This document shows positions 40,001-48,496 of a DNA stretch of 64,000 bases, one piece after another; position 1 is the stretch's first letter, and the number at the start of each line of letters is the position of its first letter. The position numbers were made by a program, and so were the translations under genes. Source of the stretch: Castellaniella sp049671645 (lineage in GTDB: Bacteria > Pseudomonadota > Gammaproteobacteria > Burkholderiales > Burkholderiaceae_B). The notes below the pieces were generated by a model, which was given only the letters and a program-made list of their open reading frames with translations, was not told the origin of the DNA and ran no database searches. Where the stretch lies: positions 124,001-188,000 of the forward strand of contig NZ_JBATVG010000014.1 of the NCBI RefSeq assembly GCF_049671645.1, written 5' to 3'.

Positions 40001-40741
40001 CTACATGTACATACCACCATTGACGTGCAAGGTCGTGCCTGTTACGTAGCCCGCCTGGGGGCTGGCCAGGTAAGCGACGGCATGCGCGATCTCCGCCGCG
40101 GAGCCCAAGCGGCCCAGGGGGATCTGCTGCAGAATCGCCGCCGTCTGGGTGTCATTGAGCGCCCGCGTCATATCCGTATCGATGAAGCCCGGCGCCACGC
40201 AATTGACCGTGATGCCGCGGCTGCCGAGTTCCTGGGCCAGGGCGCGCGACATACCAGCCACGCCGGCCTTGGCCGCCGCGTAATTCGCCTGGCCCGGGTT
40301 GCCGCTATAGCCCACCACCGAGGTGATGTTGACGATACGGCCCCAGCGGGCCTTCATCATGATCTTGGCCACGCCGCGCGACAGCCTGAACACAGCCGAC
40401 AGGTTGGTGTTCAGCACGGCTGCCCAGTCTTCGTCCTTCATGCGCAGAATCAGCCCGTCGCGGGTGATGCCGGCATTGTTGACCAGAATATGGGGCCCGC
40501 CCTGCCCTGCCAGTTCCGCCAGCAGCGCGTCGCAGCCCGCTGCGTCATCGACATTCAGGACCGCGCCCCGGCCGCCCTGGGCCGCCAGGGCCTCGGTGAT
40601 GCCGTCCGCCCCGGCCTGCGAGGTGGCGGTGCCCACCACAGTGGCGCCAGCGGCGGCAAGTTCCAGAGCGACCGCGCGGCCGATGCCGCGCGAAGCGCCG
40701 GTAACCAGGGCGATCTTGCCCGTCAGAATGAGTTCTGCCAT
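40001..40741 (-). CDS. fabG: 3-oxoacyl-ACP reductase
   Basis: 246 residues, short-chain dehydrogenase fold. The NADPH-binding VTGASRGIGRAVALEL, NNAG, and catalytic Ser/Tyr/Lys (NITSVVGYSGNPGQANYAAAKAG) are present. It reduces 3-oxoacyl-ACP in each elongation cycle. One base separates it from the fabD stop, so the two are coupled. Confidence 0.96.
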   Translation of the reverse strand: MAELILTGKIALVTGASRGIGRAVALELAAAGATVVGTATSQAGADGITEALAAQGGRGAVLNVDDAAGCDALLAELAGQGGPHILVNNAGITRDGLILRMKDEDWAAVLNTNLSAVFRLSRGVAKIMMKARWGRIVNITSVVGYSGNPGQANYAAAKAGVAGMSRALAQELGSRGITVNCVAPGFIDTDMTRALNDTQTAAILQQIPLGRLGSAAEIAHAVAYLASPQAGYVTGTTLHVNGGMYM

Positions 40742-40742
40742 A

Positions 40743-41675
40743 TCAGCCTCTCAATGCGTCCAGCGTCTGCTGCAATGACGCCGGATCGGTGATGTTGAAG
40801 GTTGTCAGGTCGCGGTCGATGCGCTTGACCAGGCCGGTCAGGACCTTGCCCGGACCGCATTCGACCAGATGGGTGACGCCATCGCGTTTCATCGCCTGGA
40901 TCGTTTCCACCCAGCGCACCGGATGCCAGGCCTGGCGCACCAGCGCATCGCGGATGGCGGCGGGATCGGCCGGTTGGGCCACATCCACATTATTGATCAG
41001 GGAAACGGCGGGCGCACGCACGGCGACCCCGGCCAGGGCCTGTTCGAGCACGGCCGCCGCCGGTTTCAGCAGGCGGGAATGGAAAGGCGCGGACACCGGC
41101 AGGGTGACGGCGCGCTTGGCGCCGGCCGCCTTGGCCAATTCGCAGGCCCGTTCCACCGCGGCCGCATGGCCGGCGATCACGACTTGGGCCGGCGCATTGT
41201 AATTGACGGCCTCGACGATCTGCTCGCCGGACGCCTGGGCGCAGGCCTGGCGCACGGCGTCGTCGTCCAGCCCCAGGATGGCGGCCATGCCGCCTTCGCC
41301 CACGGGAACCGCCGACTGCATGGCCTGGGCGCGCACCCGGACCGTACGCACGGCATCCGTCAGATCCAGCGCGCCGGCGGCCACCAGCGCGGAATATTCC
41401 CCGAGGCTGTGCCCGGCCACGACGGCAGGCGCGGCGCCCCCCGCCTGCTGCCAGGCGCGATACATGGCGACCGAGCACAGCAACATGGCGGGCTGGGTAT
41501 TGGTCGTCAGATTCAGGGATTCGACCGGGCCCCGGGCGATCAGGCCCGTCAGGTCTTCGCCCAGGGCGTCATCGCCCTGCCGCAGGACGGATTGCACGCC
41601 GGCGTGATCCGCCCAGGCGTCCATCATGCCTACGGTCTGGGAGCCCTGGCCGGGAAATACGAATGCGATTTTCAT
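40743..41675 (-). CDS. fabD: malonyl-CoA:ACP transacylase
   Basis: 310 residues. FPGQGSQTVGMM at the N-terminus, the nucleophile Ser in VVAGHSLGEYSAL near residue 90 and His in SAPFHSRLL near 200 define MCAT. It loads malonyl groups on ACP. It starts 11 bases after the fabH stop and leads into fabG. Confidence 0.96.
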   Translation of the reverse strand: MKIAFVFPGQGSQTVGMMDAWADHAGVQSVLRQGDDALGEDLTGLIARGPVESLNLTTNTQPAMLLCSVAMYRAWQQAGGAAPAVVAGHSLGEYSALVAAGALDLTDAVRTVRVRAQAMQSAVPVGEGGMAAILGLDDDAVRQACAQASGEQIVEAVNYNAPAQVVIAGHAAAVERACELAKAAGAKRAVTLPVSAPFHSRLLKPAAAVLEQALAGVAVRAPAVSLINNVDVAQPADPAAIRDALVRQAWHPVRWVETIQAMKRDGVTHLVECGPGKVLTGLVKRIDRDLTTFNITDPASLQQTLDALRG

Positions 41676-41686
41676 GGATGCGAGCC

Positions 41687-42661
41687 TTACAGTCGGACGA
41701 GGACGGAGCCCCAGGTAAAGCCGCCGCCGACACCCTGCAGCAGGGCCAGTTGCCCCGGACGGATACGCCCGTCCCGCCAGGCCACATCGAACGCCAAGGG
41801 GACGCTGGCCGCCGACGTGTTGGCATGCTTGTCCAGCGTCACGATCACCTTGTCTTCGGGCAGAGCCAGCTTGCGGCTGATGAAATTCAGGATACGGACG
41901 TTGGCCTGGTGCGGGACCATCCAGTCCAGGTCCGAGAGTTCGACGCCGGCCTCTTCGCACACTTCGTGCGCCGAACGCGTCAGGGAATTGACCGCGAGCT
42001 TGAACACGGCCTGGCCATCCATCCGCAGGAAGGGATCGCCCGTGACCTGGCCGCCGGCCACGTTGCCCGCAGCGCACAAGATATGCTGTTGGCGCCCATC
42101 GGCATTGAGCCGGGCCGCCAGAATGCCGGGTTCGTCCGAGGCGCTGAGCACCATGGCCCCCGCGCCGTCGCCGAACAACACGCAGGTGCGCCGGTCGTTC
42201 CAGTCGAGAATGCCGGAAAAGACCTCGGCGCCGATCACCAGGGCATGGCGGGCGCGGCCGGCGCGGATCATCGCATCAGCGGTCGCCAGGGCATAGACAA
42301 AGCCGCTGCACACGGCCTGCACGTCAAAGGCGGCGGCGCCGCCGACGCCCAGATTGGCCTGCACCAGACAGGCGGTGCTGGGGAAGATGAAGTCGGGCGT
42401 GGAGGTGGCGACGATGATCAGATCCAGGTCGCCCGCCTGCACACCGGCGTTCTCCAGCGCGGCTCGCGCCGCGGCCGTGGCCAGGGTGCTGGTCTTGGTG
42501 CCGGGATCGGCGATATGGCGCTGGCGGATGCCGGTACGTTCCACGATCCAGGCGTCGGACGTTTCCACGCCGCGCGTGGCCAGGTCGGCAGCCAGATCAT
42601 CGTTGGTGACGACACGAGGGGGCAGATAGCCGCCCGTTCCGGTAATCCTGGCGTAAGGCAT
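41687..42661 (-). CDS. fabH: 3-oxoacyl-ACP synthase III
   Basis: 324 residues. The KASIII triad is visible: Cys in DVQAVCSGFVYAL near residue 113, His in MVPHQANVRI near 250 and Asn in DKHANTSAASVPLA near 280. GQLALLQGVGGGFTWGSVLVRL closes the chain. It starts fatty-acid synthesis from acyl-CoA and malonyl-ACP. It lies 19 bp after plsX in the standard plsX-fabH-fabD-fabG order. Confidence 0.96.
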   Translation of the reverse strand: MPYARITGTGGYLPPRVVTNDDLAADLATRGVETSDAWIVERTGIRQRHIADPGTKTSTLATAAARAALENAGVQAGDLDLIIVATSTPDFIFPSTACLVQANLGVGGAAAFDVQAVCSGFVYALATADAMIRAGRARHALVIGAEVFSGILDWNDRRTCVLFGDGAGAMVLSASDEPGILAARLNADGRQQHILCAAGNVAGGQVTGDPFLRMDGQAVFKLAVNSLTRSAHEVCEEAGVELSDLDWMVPHQANVRILNFISRKLALPEDKVIVTLDKHANTSAASVPLAFDVAWRDGRIRPGQLALLQGVGGGFTWGSVLVRL

Positions 42662-42680
42662 ATCGATTCCGAAAAAGAAA

Positions 42681-43739
42681 CTAGACAGCCTGGGCAGCAT
42701 CGCCCTGCGAGGGCGAAGGCACGCGGCTGCGCAAGGCATCCAGGCGCTGGATGGTGCCCTCGAGCAGGCCGTTCAAGACGGCCTCGCGGGCACGCTGCAG
42801 CGCCTGTCCATAGGCATAGATATCGGCAGATCCGTGGCTCTTGATGACGATGCCGCGCAAGCCCAGCAGCGCTGCGCCATTGTAGCGACGATTGTCCACC
42901 CGATCGCGAAAGCGGCGCAGCACGGGCGTGGCCGCCAGACCGGCCGCCATGGTGAACGGCGTGCGGCGGAATTCCTCGCGCATCATGGTGCTGATCATCC
43001 GCGCCAGGCCTTCGACCGACTTCAGGACGACGTTGCCGACGAAGCCGTCGCAGACGACCACGTCCACCGTGCCCTTGAAGATGTCGTCGCCTTCGACGTT
43101 GCCATAGAAGTTCAACCCGCTGGTCCGCAACAATTCGGCCGCCTGCTTGACGACCTCGTTGCCCTTGATGACTTCTTCACCGATGTTGAGCAGGCCCACC
43201 GAAGGCTGGGTCCGGCGGTCCACCGCCGACACCAGGGCCGCCCCCATCAAGCCGAACTGCAGCAGATGGTCGGCCGAGCAATCGACGTTGGCGCCCAGGT
43301 CCAGCACCGTGGTCGCCCCGCCCTTTTGATTGGGCAAGGCGGTGGCGATGGCAGGCCGGTCGATGCCGTCCAAAGTCTTCAGCACATAGCGGGATATCGC
43401 CATCCAGGCGCCGGTGTTGCCGGCGGAGACCGCCGCATCGGCGCGGCCGTCCTTGACGGCCTGGGCCGCCACCCGCATGGACGAATCCTTTTTGCGGCGC
43501 AGGGCGACTTCGACCGAATCGTGCATGGCGACGACTTCGGAAGCATGCAGGATGTCGAACTGCCCGGCGGACACCATGTGCTGCGCCAGCATGGGGCGAA
43601 TCTGGGATTCGTCCCCCACCAGCAGGCAGCGGGTGTCAGGATGCGCCTGGGCGAACGCCACCGCCGCCGGCACCGTGACGGGCAGGCCGTGATCGCCGCC
43701 CATGCAATCGATGGCGACGGTAAGAGTGTGATCGGGCAT
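42681..43739 (-). CDS. plsX: phosphate acyltransferase PlsX
   Basis: 352 residues. TVAIDCMGGDHG at the N-terminus, GNTGAWMAISRYVL and GFVGNVVLKSVEGLARMI are PlsX marks. It makes acyl-phosphate from acyl-ACP for PlsY in phosphatidic acid synthesis, linking the fatty-acid genes here to phospholipids. It follows rpmF by 28 bp. Confidence 0.96.
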   Translation of the reverse strand: MPDHTLTVAIDCMGGDHGLPVTVPAAVAFAQAHPDTRCLLVGDESQIRPMLAQHMVSAGQFDILHASEVVAMHDSVEVALRRKKDSSMRVAAQAVKDGRADAAVSAGNTGAWMAISRYVLKTLDGIDRPAIATALPNQKGGATTVLDLGANVDCSADHLLQFGLMGAALVSAVDRRTQPSVGLLNIGEEVIKGNEVVKQAAELLRTSGLNFYGNVEGDDIFKGTVDVVVCDGFVGNVVLKSVEGLARMISTMMREEFRRTPFTMAAGLAATPVLRRFRDRVDNRRYNGAALLGLRGIVIKSHGSADIYAYGQALQRAREAVLNGLLEGTIQRLDALRSRVPSPSQGDAAQAV

Positions 43740-43767
43740 TGGGCGCGATGGAAACCGAGGCGCCGGA

Positions 43768-43950
43768 TTACTCGTCGTTCTTGGTCTTCAGGACCTTGCG
43801 GCCGCGATACACGCCGTTGGGGCTGATGTGGTGGCGCAGGTGTTGTTCGCCGGTGGTGGGCTCGATGGCCGTGGCCGGCGCCGTCAGGAAATCGTGCGAG
43901 CGATGCATGCCGCGCTTGGACGGGCTCTTTTTGTTTTGCTGGACAGCCAT
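43768..43950 (-). CDS. rpmF: 50S ribosomal protein L32
   Basis: 60 residues. MAVQQNKKSPSKRGMHRSHD and GEQHLRHHISPNGVYRGRKVL are diagnostic. The Cys zinc ribbon of some L32 proteins is absent, as is usual for proteobacteria. It sits between yceD and plsX, the conserved order. Confidence 0.97.
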   Translation of the reverse strand: MAVQQNKKSPSKRGMHRSHDFLTAPATAIEPTTGEQHLRHHISPNGVYRGRKVLKTKNDE

Positions 43951-44015
43951 GATGACTCCTGTGATCGAGGTCGCTTATTTTAAGGTAAGCGCGAACCCGA
44001 GTGTTAAATGATGGT

Positions 44016-44522
44016 TCAGTGTTTCCTGAGCTGTTCGAGAACGGCAAAGGGCGAAGGTTTGGTCACATCCTGGTGTCCTGGTTCATCCGCCGTCCCAGGG
44101 CAGACATCGTGCCGGGGGGCGTAGGGCAAAGCCAGAATCAGTTCGTCTTCGATCAGCGCCAGGACATCCAGCTGCCGATCGGCAACCAGATATTCGACGT
44201 CGGAGCCTTCACCGGCGGATTCAAGCGCGTCCAGGGCTTCCAGCTGGGCCTGGTCTTTGACCAGCCCGACCGTATTACCCACCTGCACAGGCAAGACAAA
44301 CGGCCTCAGGCACCGCTGGCAGACCAGTCGCACCGCCCCTTGGGCATGCACATCCAGCCACAAACGCCCGGTGCCGCCATCCTGACGACCCGCGACACGC
44401 CAAGTGATTTCAGCATCCTGAGGCACCGGCAGGCCTTGGGTGAGACGCACGAACTCGGAAGCTTTCCGGCTGCCTTCCAGCACCCGACCCGCCCGCGAGA
44501 ACGCAACGGCATCGACGACCAT
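44016..44522 (-). CDS. yceD: YceD/DUF177 family protein
   Basis: 168 residues. The DUF177 motif VRLVCQRCLRPFVLPV has two Cys, and DVLALIEDELILALPYAPRHD follows. In plants and bacteria this family is linked to 23S rRNA accumulation, which fits its partner rpmF, but its exact action is unknown. A good promoter lies just upstream (44550-44578), making it the first gene of the run yceD-rpmF-plsX-fabHDG. Confidence 0.92.
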   Translation of the reverse strand: MVVDAVAFSRAGRVLEGSRKASEFVRLTQGLPVPQDAEITWRVAGRQDGGTGRLWLDVHAQGAVRLVCQRCLRPFVLPVQVGNTVGLVKDQAQLEALDALESAGEGSDVEYLVADRQLDVLALIEDELILALPYAPRHDVCPGTADEPGHQDVTKPSPFAVLEQLRKH

Positions 44523-44549
44523 GAATTCTGACTTCCAGGAAAACTCTAG

Positions 44550-44578
44550 ATTTTACTTGGCAACGGCGATTTAATCAA
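44550..44578 (-). promoter_or_regulatory. sigma-70 type promoter for yceD-rpmF-plsX-fab
   Basis: On the minus strand TTGATT (44578-44573) and TAAAAT (44555-44550) are separated by exactly 17 bp. Transcription would start near 44543, 20 bases before the yceD ATG. Confidence 0.65.
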
Positions 44579-44689
44579 TTTGGGAGATCGATTCACACGA
44601 ATCCCCTCGAACGGAGTGTAGGGATCCGACAACCCGTGGCGGTCGCGGCGGCGCAGTACACTGCCGGATCCCACCCTACGGCTTGCGTC

Positions 44690-45286
44690 ATGACTCTCAT
44701 CCTGGCCTCCAGCTCCGTTTATCGGCGCGAACTGCTGCAGCGGCTGCGGCTGCCCTTCCAGTCCCGCTCGCCGGACGTCGACGAGCGTCCGCTGCCGGGC
44801 GAATCCCCCCGGGACCTGGCCTGGCGGCTGGCCCGGGAAAAGGCCGACCGTGTCCTGGCCGATCACCCCGGCGCCCTGGTGATCGGATCGGATCAGGTGG
44901 CCGCCTGCGAAGGCCAGGCCATCGGCAAGCCCGGCACCCACGAGGCCGCCCGAGCCCAGTTGCAGCGCTTCAGCGGCCGGGAAGTCCGGTTCCATACAGC
45001 TGTCTGCGTCACCGACGGGCAATCGCATTTGCAGGACGAGATCACTACCGAATGCGAATTCCTGCCCCTGAGCGCCGCCCAGATCGAGCATTATCTGCGC
45101 ACGGAACAGCCGTACGATACGGCGGGCAGCGCCAAGGCCGAGGCCCTGGGCATCGCCCTGATGGCCCGCATGCGCAGCGACGACCCGACAGCCCTGATCG
45201 GTCTGCCCCTGATCGCGGTATGCCGCATGCTGCGCGCCTTCGGCCTGGACCCCTTGGGATCCTCTGAACCTACCCCATCGGCCTGA
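44690..45286 (+). CDS. Maf-family nucleotide pyrophosphatase
   Basis: 198 residues. LILASSSVYRRELLQRL at the N-terminus, the catalytic-site DVDE, VIGSDQVA and the IGKPGTHEAARAQL region place it in the Maf/YceF subgroup, which hydrolyses m7GTP or other non-canonical nucleotides. It is divergent from yceD. Its leader can form a hairpin: GTAGGG+ATCCG at 44618-44628 pairs with CGGAT+CCCTAC at 44665-44679 (four-base bulge), ending ten bases before the ATG. No clear ribosome site is seen. The next gene starts four bases after the stop. Confidence 0.92.
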   Translation: MTLILASSSVYRRELLQRLRLPFQSRSPDVDERPLPGESPRDLAWRLAREKADRVLADHPGALVIGSDQVAACEGQAIGKPGTHEAARAQLQRFSGREVRFHTAVCVTDGQSHLQDEITTECEFLPLSAAQIEHYLRTEQPYDTAGSAKAEALGIALMARMRSDDPTALIGLPLIAVCRMLRAFGLDPLGSSEPTPSA

Positions 45287-45290
45287 CTCC

Positions 45291-45998
45291 ATGACTATTC
45301 TGCATCTCATTCCCGTCGGACTGGGCGAATCCGCCCCGGAGCGCTGGCTGCCTCTGGCCGCCCGGGAAATCACCGCGCAACTACGCTATTTCATCGCCGA
45401 AAACGCGAAGTCGGCACGGGCATTCCTGAAGTTGATCGGCACGCAGGTTCCGCTGCAGGAGATCACGATCCACACGCTGAAACCGGATAGCACGCAGCAG
45501 GAGATCCGCGGCTGGCTGGATGCCGTGCCCGCGGACCAGGATCTGGGGCTGGTGTCCGAGGCGGGTTGTCCGGCGGTGGCGGATCCGGGGGCGCTGGTGG
45601 TGGCGCAGGCGCATGGGCGCGGTCTGCGGGTGCTGCCCTGGACAGGGCCGTCGTCGATCATGCTGGGGCTGATGGCCAGCGGTCTGCAGGGTCAACGCTT
45701 TGCATTTCACGGCTATGCGCCGGTGAAGGCGCATGAGCGCGACGCGCAGTTGCGGGCCTGGGAATCCATGTCGCACAAACAACAGCAGACGCAGATCCTG
45801 ATTGAAACCCCCTACCGCAACAAGGCGATGTTCGATGCCTTGACGCAGACGCTGAGGGAGACGACGCGGGTGTGCATTGCCAGTTCGTTGACGTGCGCGG
45901 ACGAGTCGATCCAGACCCGGACGGTGGCGCAGTGGCGCAAGGCGGGGGCGCCGGATTTCGAGAAGAAGCCGACCTTGTTTCTGTTTTTGGCGAGTTGA
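45291..45998 (+). CDS. SAM-dependent methyltransferase, RsmI-like paralogue
   Basis: 235 residues, tetrapyrrole-methylase fold like RsmI but shorter than its usual 280-290. LHLIPVGLGE replaces the RsmI YIVPTPIGN start, LVSEAGCPAVADPGALVV is the GxP/SAM-binding loop and WTGPSSIMLGLMASGL follows. RsmI methylates the ribose of C1402 in 16S rRNA; this paralogue, often next to maf, has an uncertain target. From about 45530 to the stop, codon choice shifts from GCC/GGC to GCG/GGG/GGT, unlike the first half and the neighbours. It is convergent with a HAD phosphatase across a 317-bp gap that holds a nested inverted repeat. Confidence 0.85.
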   Translation: MTILHLIPVGLGESAPERWLPLAAREITAQLRYFIAENAKSARAFLKLIGTQVPLQEITIHTLKPDSTQQEIRGWLDAVPADQDLGLVSEAGCPAVADPGALVVAQAHGRGLRVLPWTGPSSIMLGLMASGLQGQRFAFHGYAPVKAHERDAQLRAWESMSHKQQQTQILIETPYRNKAMFDALTQTLRETTRVCIASSLTCADESIQTRTVAQWRKAGAPDFEKKPTLFLFLAS

Positions 45999-46027
45999 AC
46001 GACCAGGGCTTCATTCAGTGAGACCTC

Positions 46028-46252
46028 GGCGGCGGCCCGCAAGTCTTGCGCCGGCCGGTCGCTTGGTTCCGGCTGCGCCGGAACTGCCCGGACATCAGGC
46101 CGGGATCGGGGCGCTCGCCAAACGCGCGGGGTGCTCAGTCCACAGGACTGAGCACAAACGTCCCGCTTGAACGGTGGCTCGCTTGCACCCCCGATCCCGG
46201 TCTGATGCCCGGCAAGCTCCAACAGCCGGCGCAAGACTTGCGGGCCACCGCC
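46028..46252. repeat. 225-bp nested inverted-repeat element
   Basis: Three sets of arms nest around a common centre near 46143. The outer arms are 28 nt (46028-46055 and 46225-46252) with one mismatch. The middle arms are 19 nt (46093-46111 and 46189-46207) with one mismatch and extend outward imperfectly. The inner arms are a perfect 11-bp hairpin with a 3-nt loop (46131-46141 and 46145-46155). The left side has an extra small hairpin (46067-46083). No transposase or target duplication is seen. It fills most of the 45999-46315 gap between two convergent genes, and the rest of that gap shows only a 5-bp CAGGT/ACCTG hairpin. It may be a bidirectional terminator, a REP/MITE-like repeat or a structured RNA. 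Confidence 0.85.
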
Positions 46253-46315
46253 TGACGAAAAATGCCCGCCCCGGATCCTTTGACAGGTCGTTACCTGGAC
46301 TGACGGACAACCGCC

Positions 46316-47074
46316 CTAGGAATCGACGACTTCCCGGTTCAAAGTGCCGGGAGCGACGCGGGCGCGGATCCAGGCCTGCATGTCGGGCACCGTGCCGACC
46401 AGCGCCGTGGGCTGGGCGGATTCCAGCAGGGAGGCCCGGTGCGCCCCATAGGACACGGCCAGGCTGTCGATGCCGGCGGCCTTGGCCATCAGCACGTCGT
46501 GCGTGGTGTCGCCCACCATCAGGACGGATTCGGGGGCCAGGTCCAGTTCGGCCAGCAGTTGCTCCAGCATGTCGGGGTCGGGCTTGCCTCGGGCCTCGTC
46601 CACCGTGCGGGTGGCCCGGAACAGATCTTGCAGGCCCAGACGCTCGATGGAGGTATCCAGGCCCAGGCGGCTTTTCCCGGTCGCCACGGCCAGCACCACG
46701 CCTTGGGCGTGCAGGTCGCGCAGCAATTGCGCCTGTCCGTCGAACAGGTGCATGTCGGCCAGCAGATGCCTGAAGTGGGTTTTGTAGCGTTCCGCGAAGG
46801 CGTCGACCTGGTCTGCCCGCAGTTCGGGGACCAACTGGTACAAGGCCGTCTGCAGCGACAGTCCGATCACCCAGCCGGCCTGTTCCCGGGTGGGTTCGCG
46901 CAGCCCCAGGTCGCGGCAGGCGCCGATCAGGGCGCCGACGATGTGATGGGTGGAATCCAGCAGGGTGCCGTCCCAGTCGAAGATCACGGCCCGGTAGGCT
47001 GAGAGGCCGGCATCGGCGATCGGGTCGGCGGCTGTCAGGGGGATGTTCTGTGTCATGTCGTCCAAGGGGGTCAT
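46316..47074 (-). CDS. HAD-family phosphatase, phosphoglycolate-phosphatase-like
   Basis: 252 residues. Motif I is FDWDGTLLDST, motif II/III are VLAVATGKSR and RGKPDPDML, motif IV is LMVGDTTHDVLMA, all intact, with an alpha-helical cap of the Gph/PpaX type. It probably hydrolyses 2-phosphoglycolate, pyrophosphate or another small phosphate ester. The start at 47074 overlaps the rluC stop by ATGA; a second ATG six codons on is possible. Co-transcription with rluC is likely. Confidence 0.88.
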   Translation of the reverse strand: MTPLDDMTQNIPLTAADPIADAGLSAYRAVIFDWDGTLLDSTHHIVGALIGACRDLGLREPTREQAGWVIGLSLQTALYQLVPELRADQVDAFAERYKTHFRHLLADMHLFDGQAQLLRDLHAQGVVLAVATGKSRLGLDTSIERLGLQDLFRATRTVDEARGKPDPDMLEQLLAELDLAPESVLMVGDTTHDVLMAKAAGIDSLAVSYGAHRASLLESAQPTALVGTVPDMQAWIRARVAPGTLNREVVDS

Positions 47075-48012
47075 CGTTTCGTATCCAGCCAGTCCAGCAC
47101 CGCCCGGCAGGCGGGCGGCAGGGGCGCTTCCAGCGCCAGGGGTTCGCCCGTCACGGGGTGAGGAATGTCCAGCCGGTGGGCATGCAGGAACATGCGCCGG
47201 AAGCCCTGGGCGAAGAGCGCCGCGCGGACGGCATCCGGTCCGTATTTCTCGTCGCCCGCGATGGGATGGCCCTGGGACGCCAGATGCACCCGGATCTGGT
47301 GGGTGCGCCCGGTGCGCAGCTCGGCGCCCAACAGGGAATAGGCGCCGCCATAGCGGCGCTGCAAGGTGATGATGGTGTGCGCGGGTTTGCCCAGGGGGTC
47401 GACCCGCACGCGGCGCTCGCCGCCCGGGGTCAGGTATTTCAGCAGCGGCAGGCGGATGTGCTGGCGGTCGTTGACCCAATCCCCGACCACCAGGGCCAGG
47501 TAGTGCTTGCGGCCCAGGCTGTTGCGCATCATGTCGTGCAGGGCCACCAGGGCCTTGCGGCTGCGGGCGATCATGAGCACGCCGGACGTTTCCCGGTCCA
47601 GCCGGTGGGCGAGTTCCAGCAGACGTTCGTCGGGGCGGGCGGTCCGCAACTGCTCGATGACCCCGAAAGAGACACCGCTGCCGCCGTGCACGGCCACCCC
47701 GGCGGGCTTGTCGATGACCAGAAGATGGGCGTCTTCGTACAGGACGGGGAAGGTGGCCGGCGGCGCGGCCGGGCGGGCGGCGGGGTCGGGCAGCCTCAGC
47801 GGCGGGATGCGCACCACGTCGCCCGCCTGCACCCGTGTGTCGGCGCGGCAACGGCCCTTGTTGATCCGCACCTGACCGTCGCGGATGGCCTTGTACAGAT
47901 GGCTTTTAGGCACGCCTTTGTTCAGGCGCAGCAAGAAATTGTCCAGCCGCTGGCCCGCCGATTCGCTGTCCACCAGCACCTGACGCACAGCCGGTTGGCG
48001 CTCGGGTGACAT
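47071..48012 (-). CDS. rluC: 23S rRNA pseudouridine synthase RluC
   Basis: 313 residues from the ATG at 48012. An S4 domain (SAGQRLDNFLLRLNKGVPKSHLYKAIRDGQVRIN, cited as region 20-55) precedes the RluA-type catalytic domain with the Asp in AHRLDRETSGVLM and the RTGRTHQIRVHL motif. It would modify U955, U2504 and U2580 of 23S rRNA. Starts at 48027 and 48042 are also possible; none has a clear ribosome site. It is divergent from rne, the usual layout in proteobacteria. Confidence 0.93.
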   Translation of the reverse strand: MSPERQPAVRQVLVDSESAGQRLDNFLLRLNKGVPKSHLYKAIRDGQVRINKGRCRADTRVQAGDVVRIPPLRLPDPAARPAAPPATFPVLYEDAHLLVIDKPAGVAVHGGSGVSFGVIEQLRTARPDERLLELAHRLDRETSGVLMIARSRKALVALHDMMRNSLGRKHYLALVVGDWVNDRQHIRLPLLKYLTPGGERRVRVDPLGKPAHTIITLQRRYGGAYSLLGAELRTGRTHQIRVHLASQGHPIAGDEKYGPDAVRAALFAQGFRRMFLHAHRLDIPHPVTGEPLALEAPLPPACRAVLDWLDTKR

Positions 48013-48019
48013 ATCTATT

Positions 48020-48047
48020 TTGCGCATAGGGAAAAGCGGCATATAAT
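48020..48047 (+). promoter_or_regulatory. promoter candidate for rne
   Basis: TTGCGC (48020-48025) and a perfect TATAAT (48042-48047) are separated by 16 bp. A start near 48054 would give rne a leader of about 443 nt. The box lies in the start region of the divergent rluC. Confidence 0.5.
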
Positions 48048-48054
48048 CGCAACA

Positions 48055-48496
48055 GCCTATAGAGGCCGAAAACCGCCAGACGTAGAGACGCAAGGCATGC
48101 GCTCCGCCGGGCTGCAGGGACATCATTGTACTGCCTGGATTTCGGTTTCTGGGTCCTTGGTCGCCGGCTCTGTCCCGGTTCCTCCGTCCACCCTATCAGA
48201 CGGGGAAATCGACAAGCCGCGTGCGACGTTGCAGATTTCTGCTCGCTCTTCCGCACCGGACGCCGCGTTTCGCGCGTTCGCCGTTCCCAGCAACCTTTCG
48301 TCAATCACGACCGTGCCCTTGACCTTCCTGCTGCCAGAACCTCGCGCCTACCGGCGCGCCGTGCCACTCTTACCGGAGACTGGCGCGGCCTGATTTCGTC
48401 CGCAGCCACCTCCACCGCAGACTGCCGCTATGCACACCGAGTGACCCGTGGTCGTGCGCCGAATCCGGCGCACCTTGACAACGGAGAAACCCACTC
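48055..48496 (+). other. long 5' leader of rne
   Basis: This 440-bp stretch has no supported gene. It lies between the promoter candidate and the rne start and most likely is untranslated leader. In E. coli the 361-nt rne leader folds into hairpins that RNase E itself reads for autoregulation (established for that organism). Here an 8-bp perfect hairpin with a 4-nt loop (48454-48473) sits nine bases before the GGAG ribosome site. The rest shows no coding sign on either strand. Confidence 0.55.

Noticed and set aside
46046..46255. 69-codon open frame inside the nested inverted repeat
   Set aside because: Its sequence is dictated by the palindrome, it has no ribosome site and no recognisable domain.
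48474..48479. TTGACA hexamer just before rne
   Set aside because: It matches a -35 box, but no -10 box can fit before the start codon with a usable leader, and GGAG of the ribosome site follows directly.
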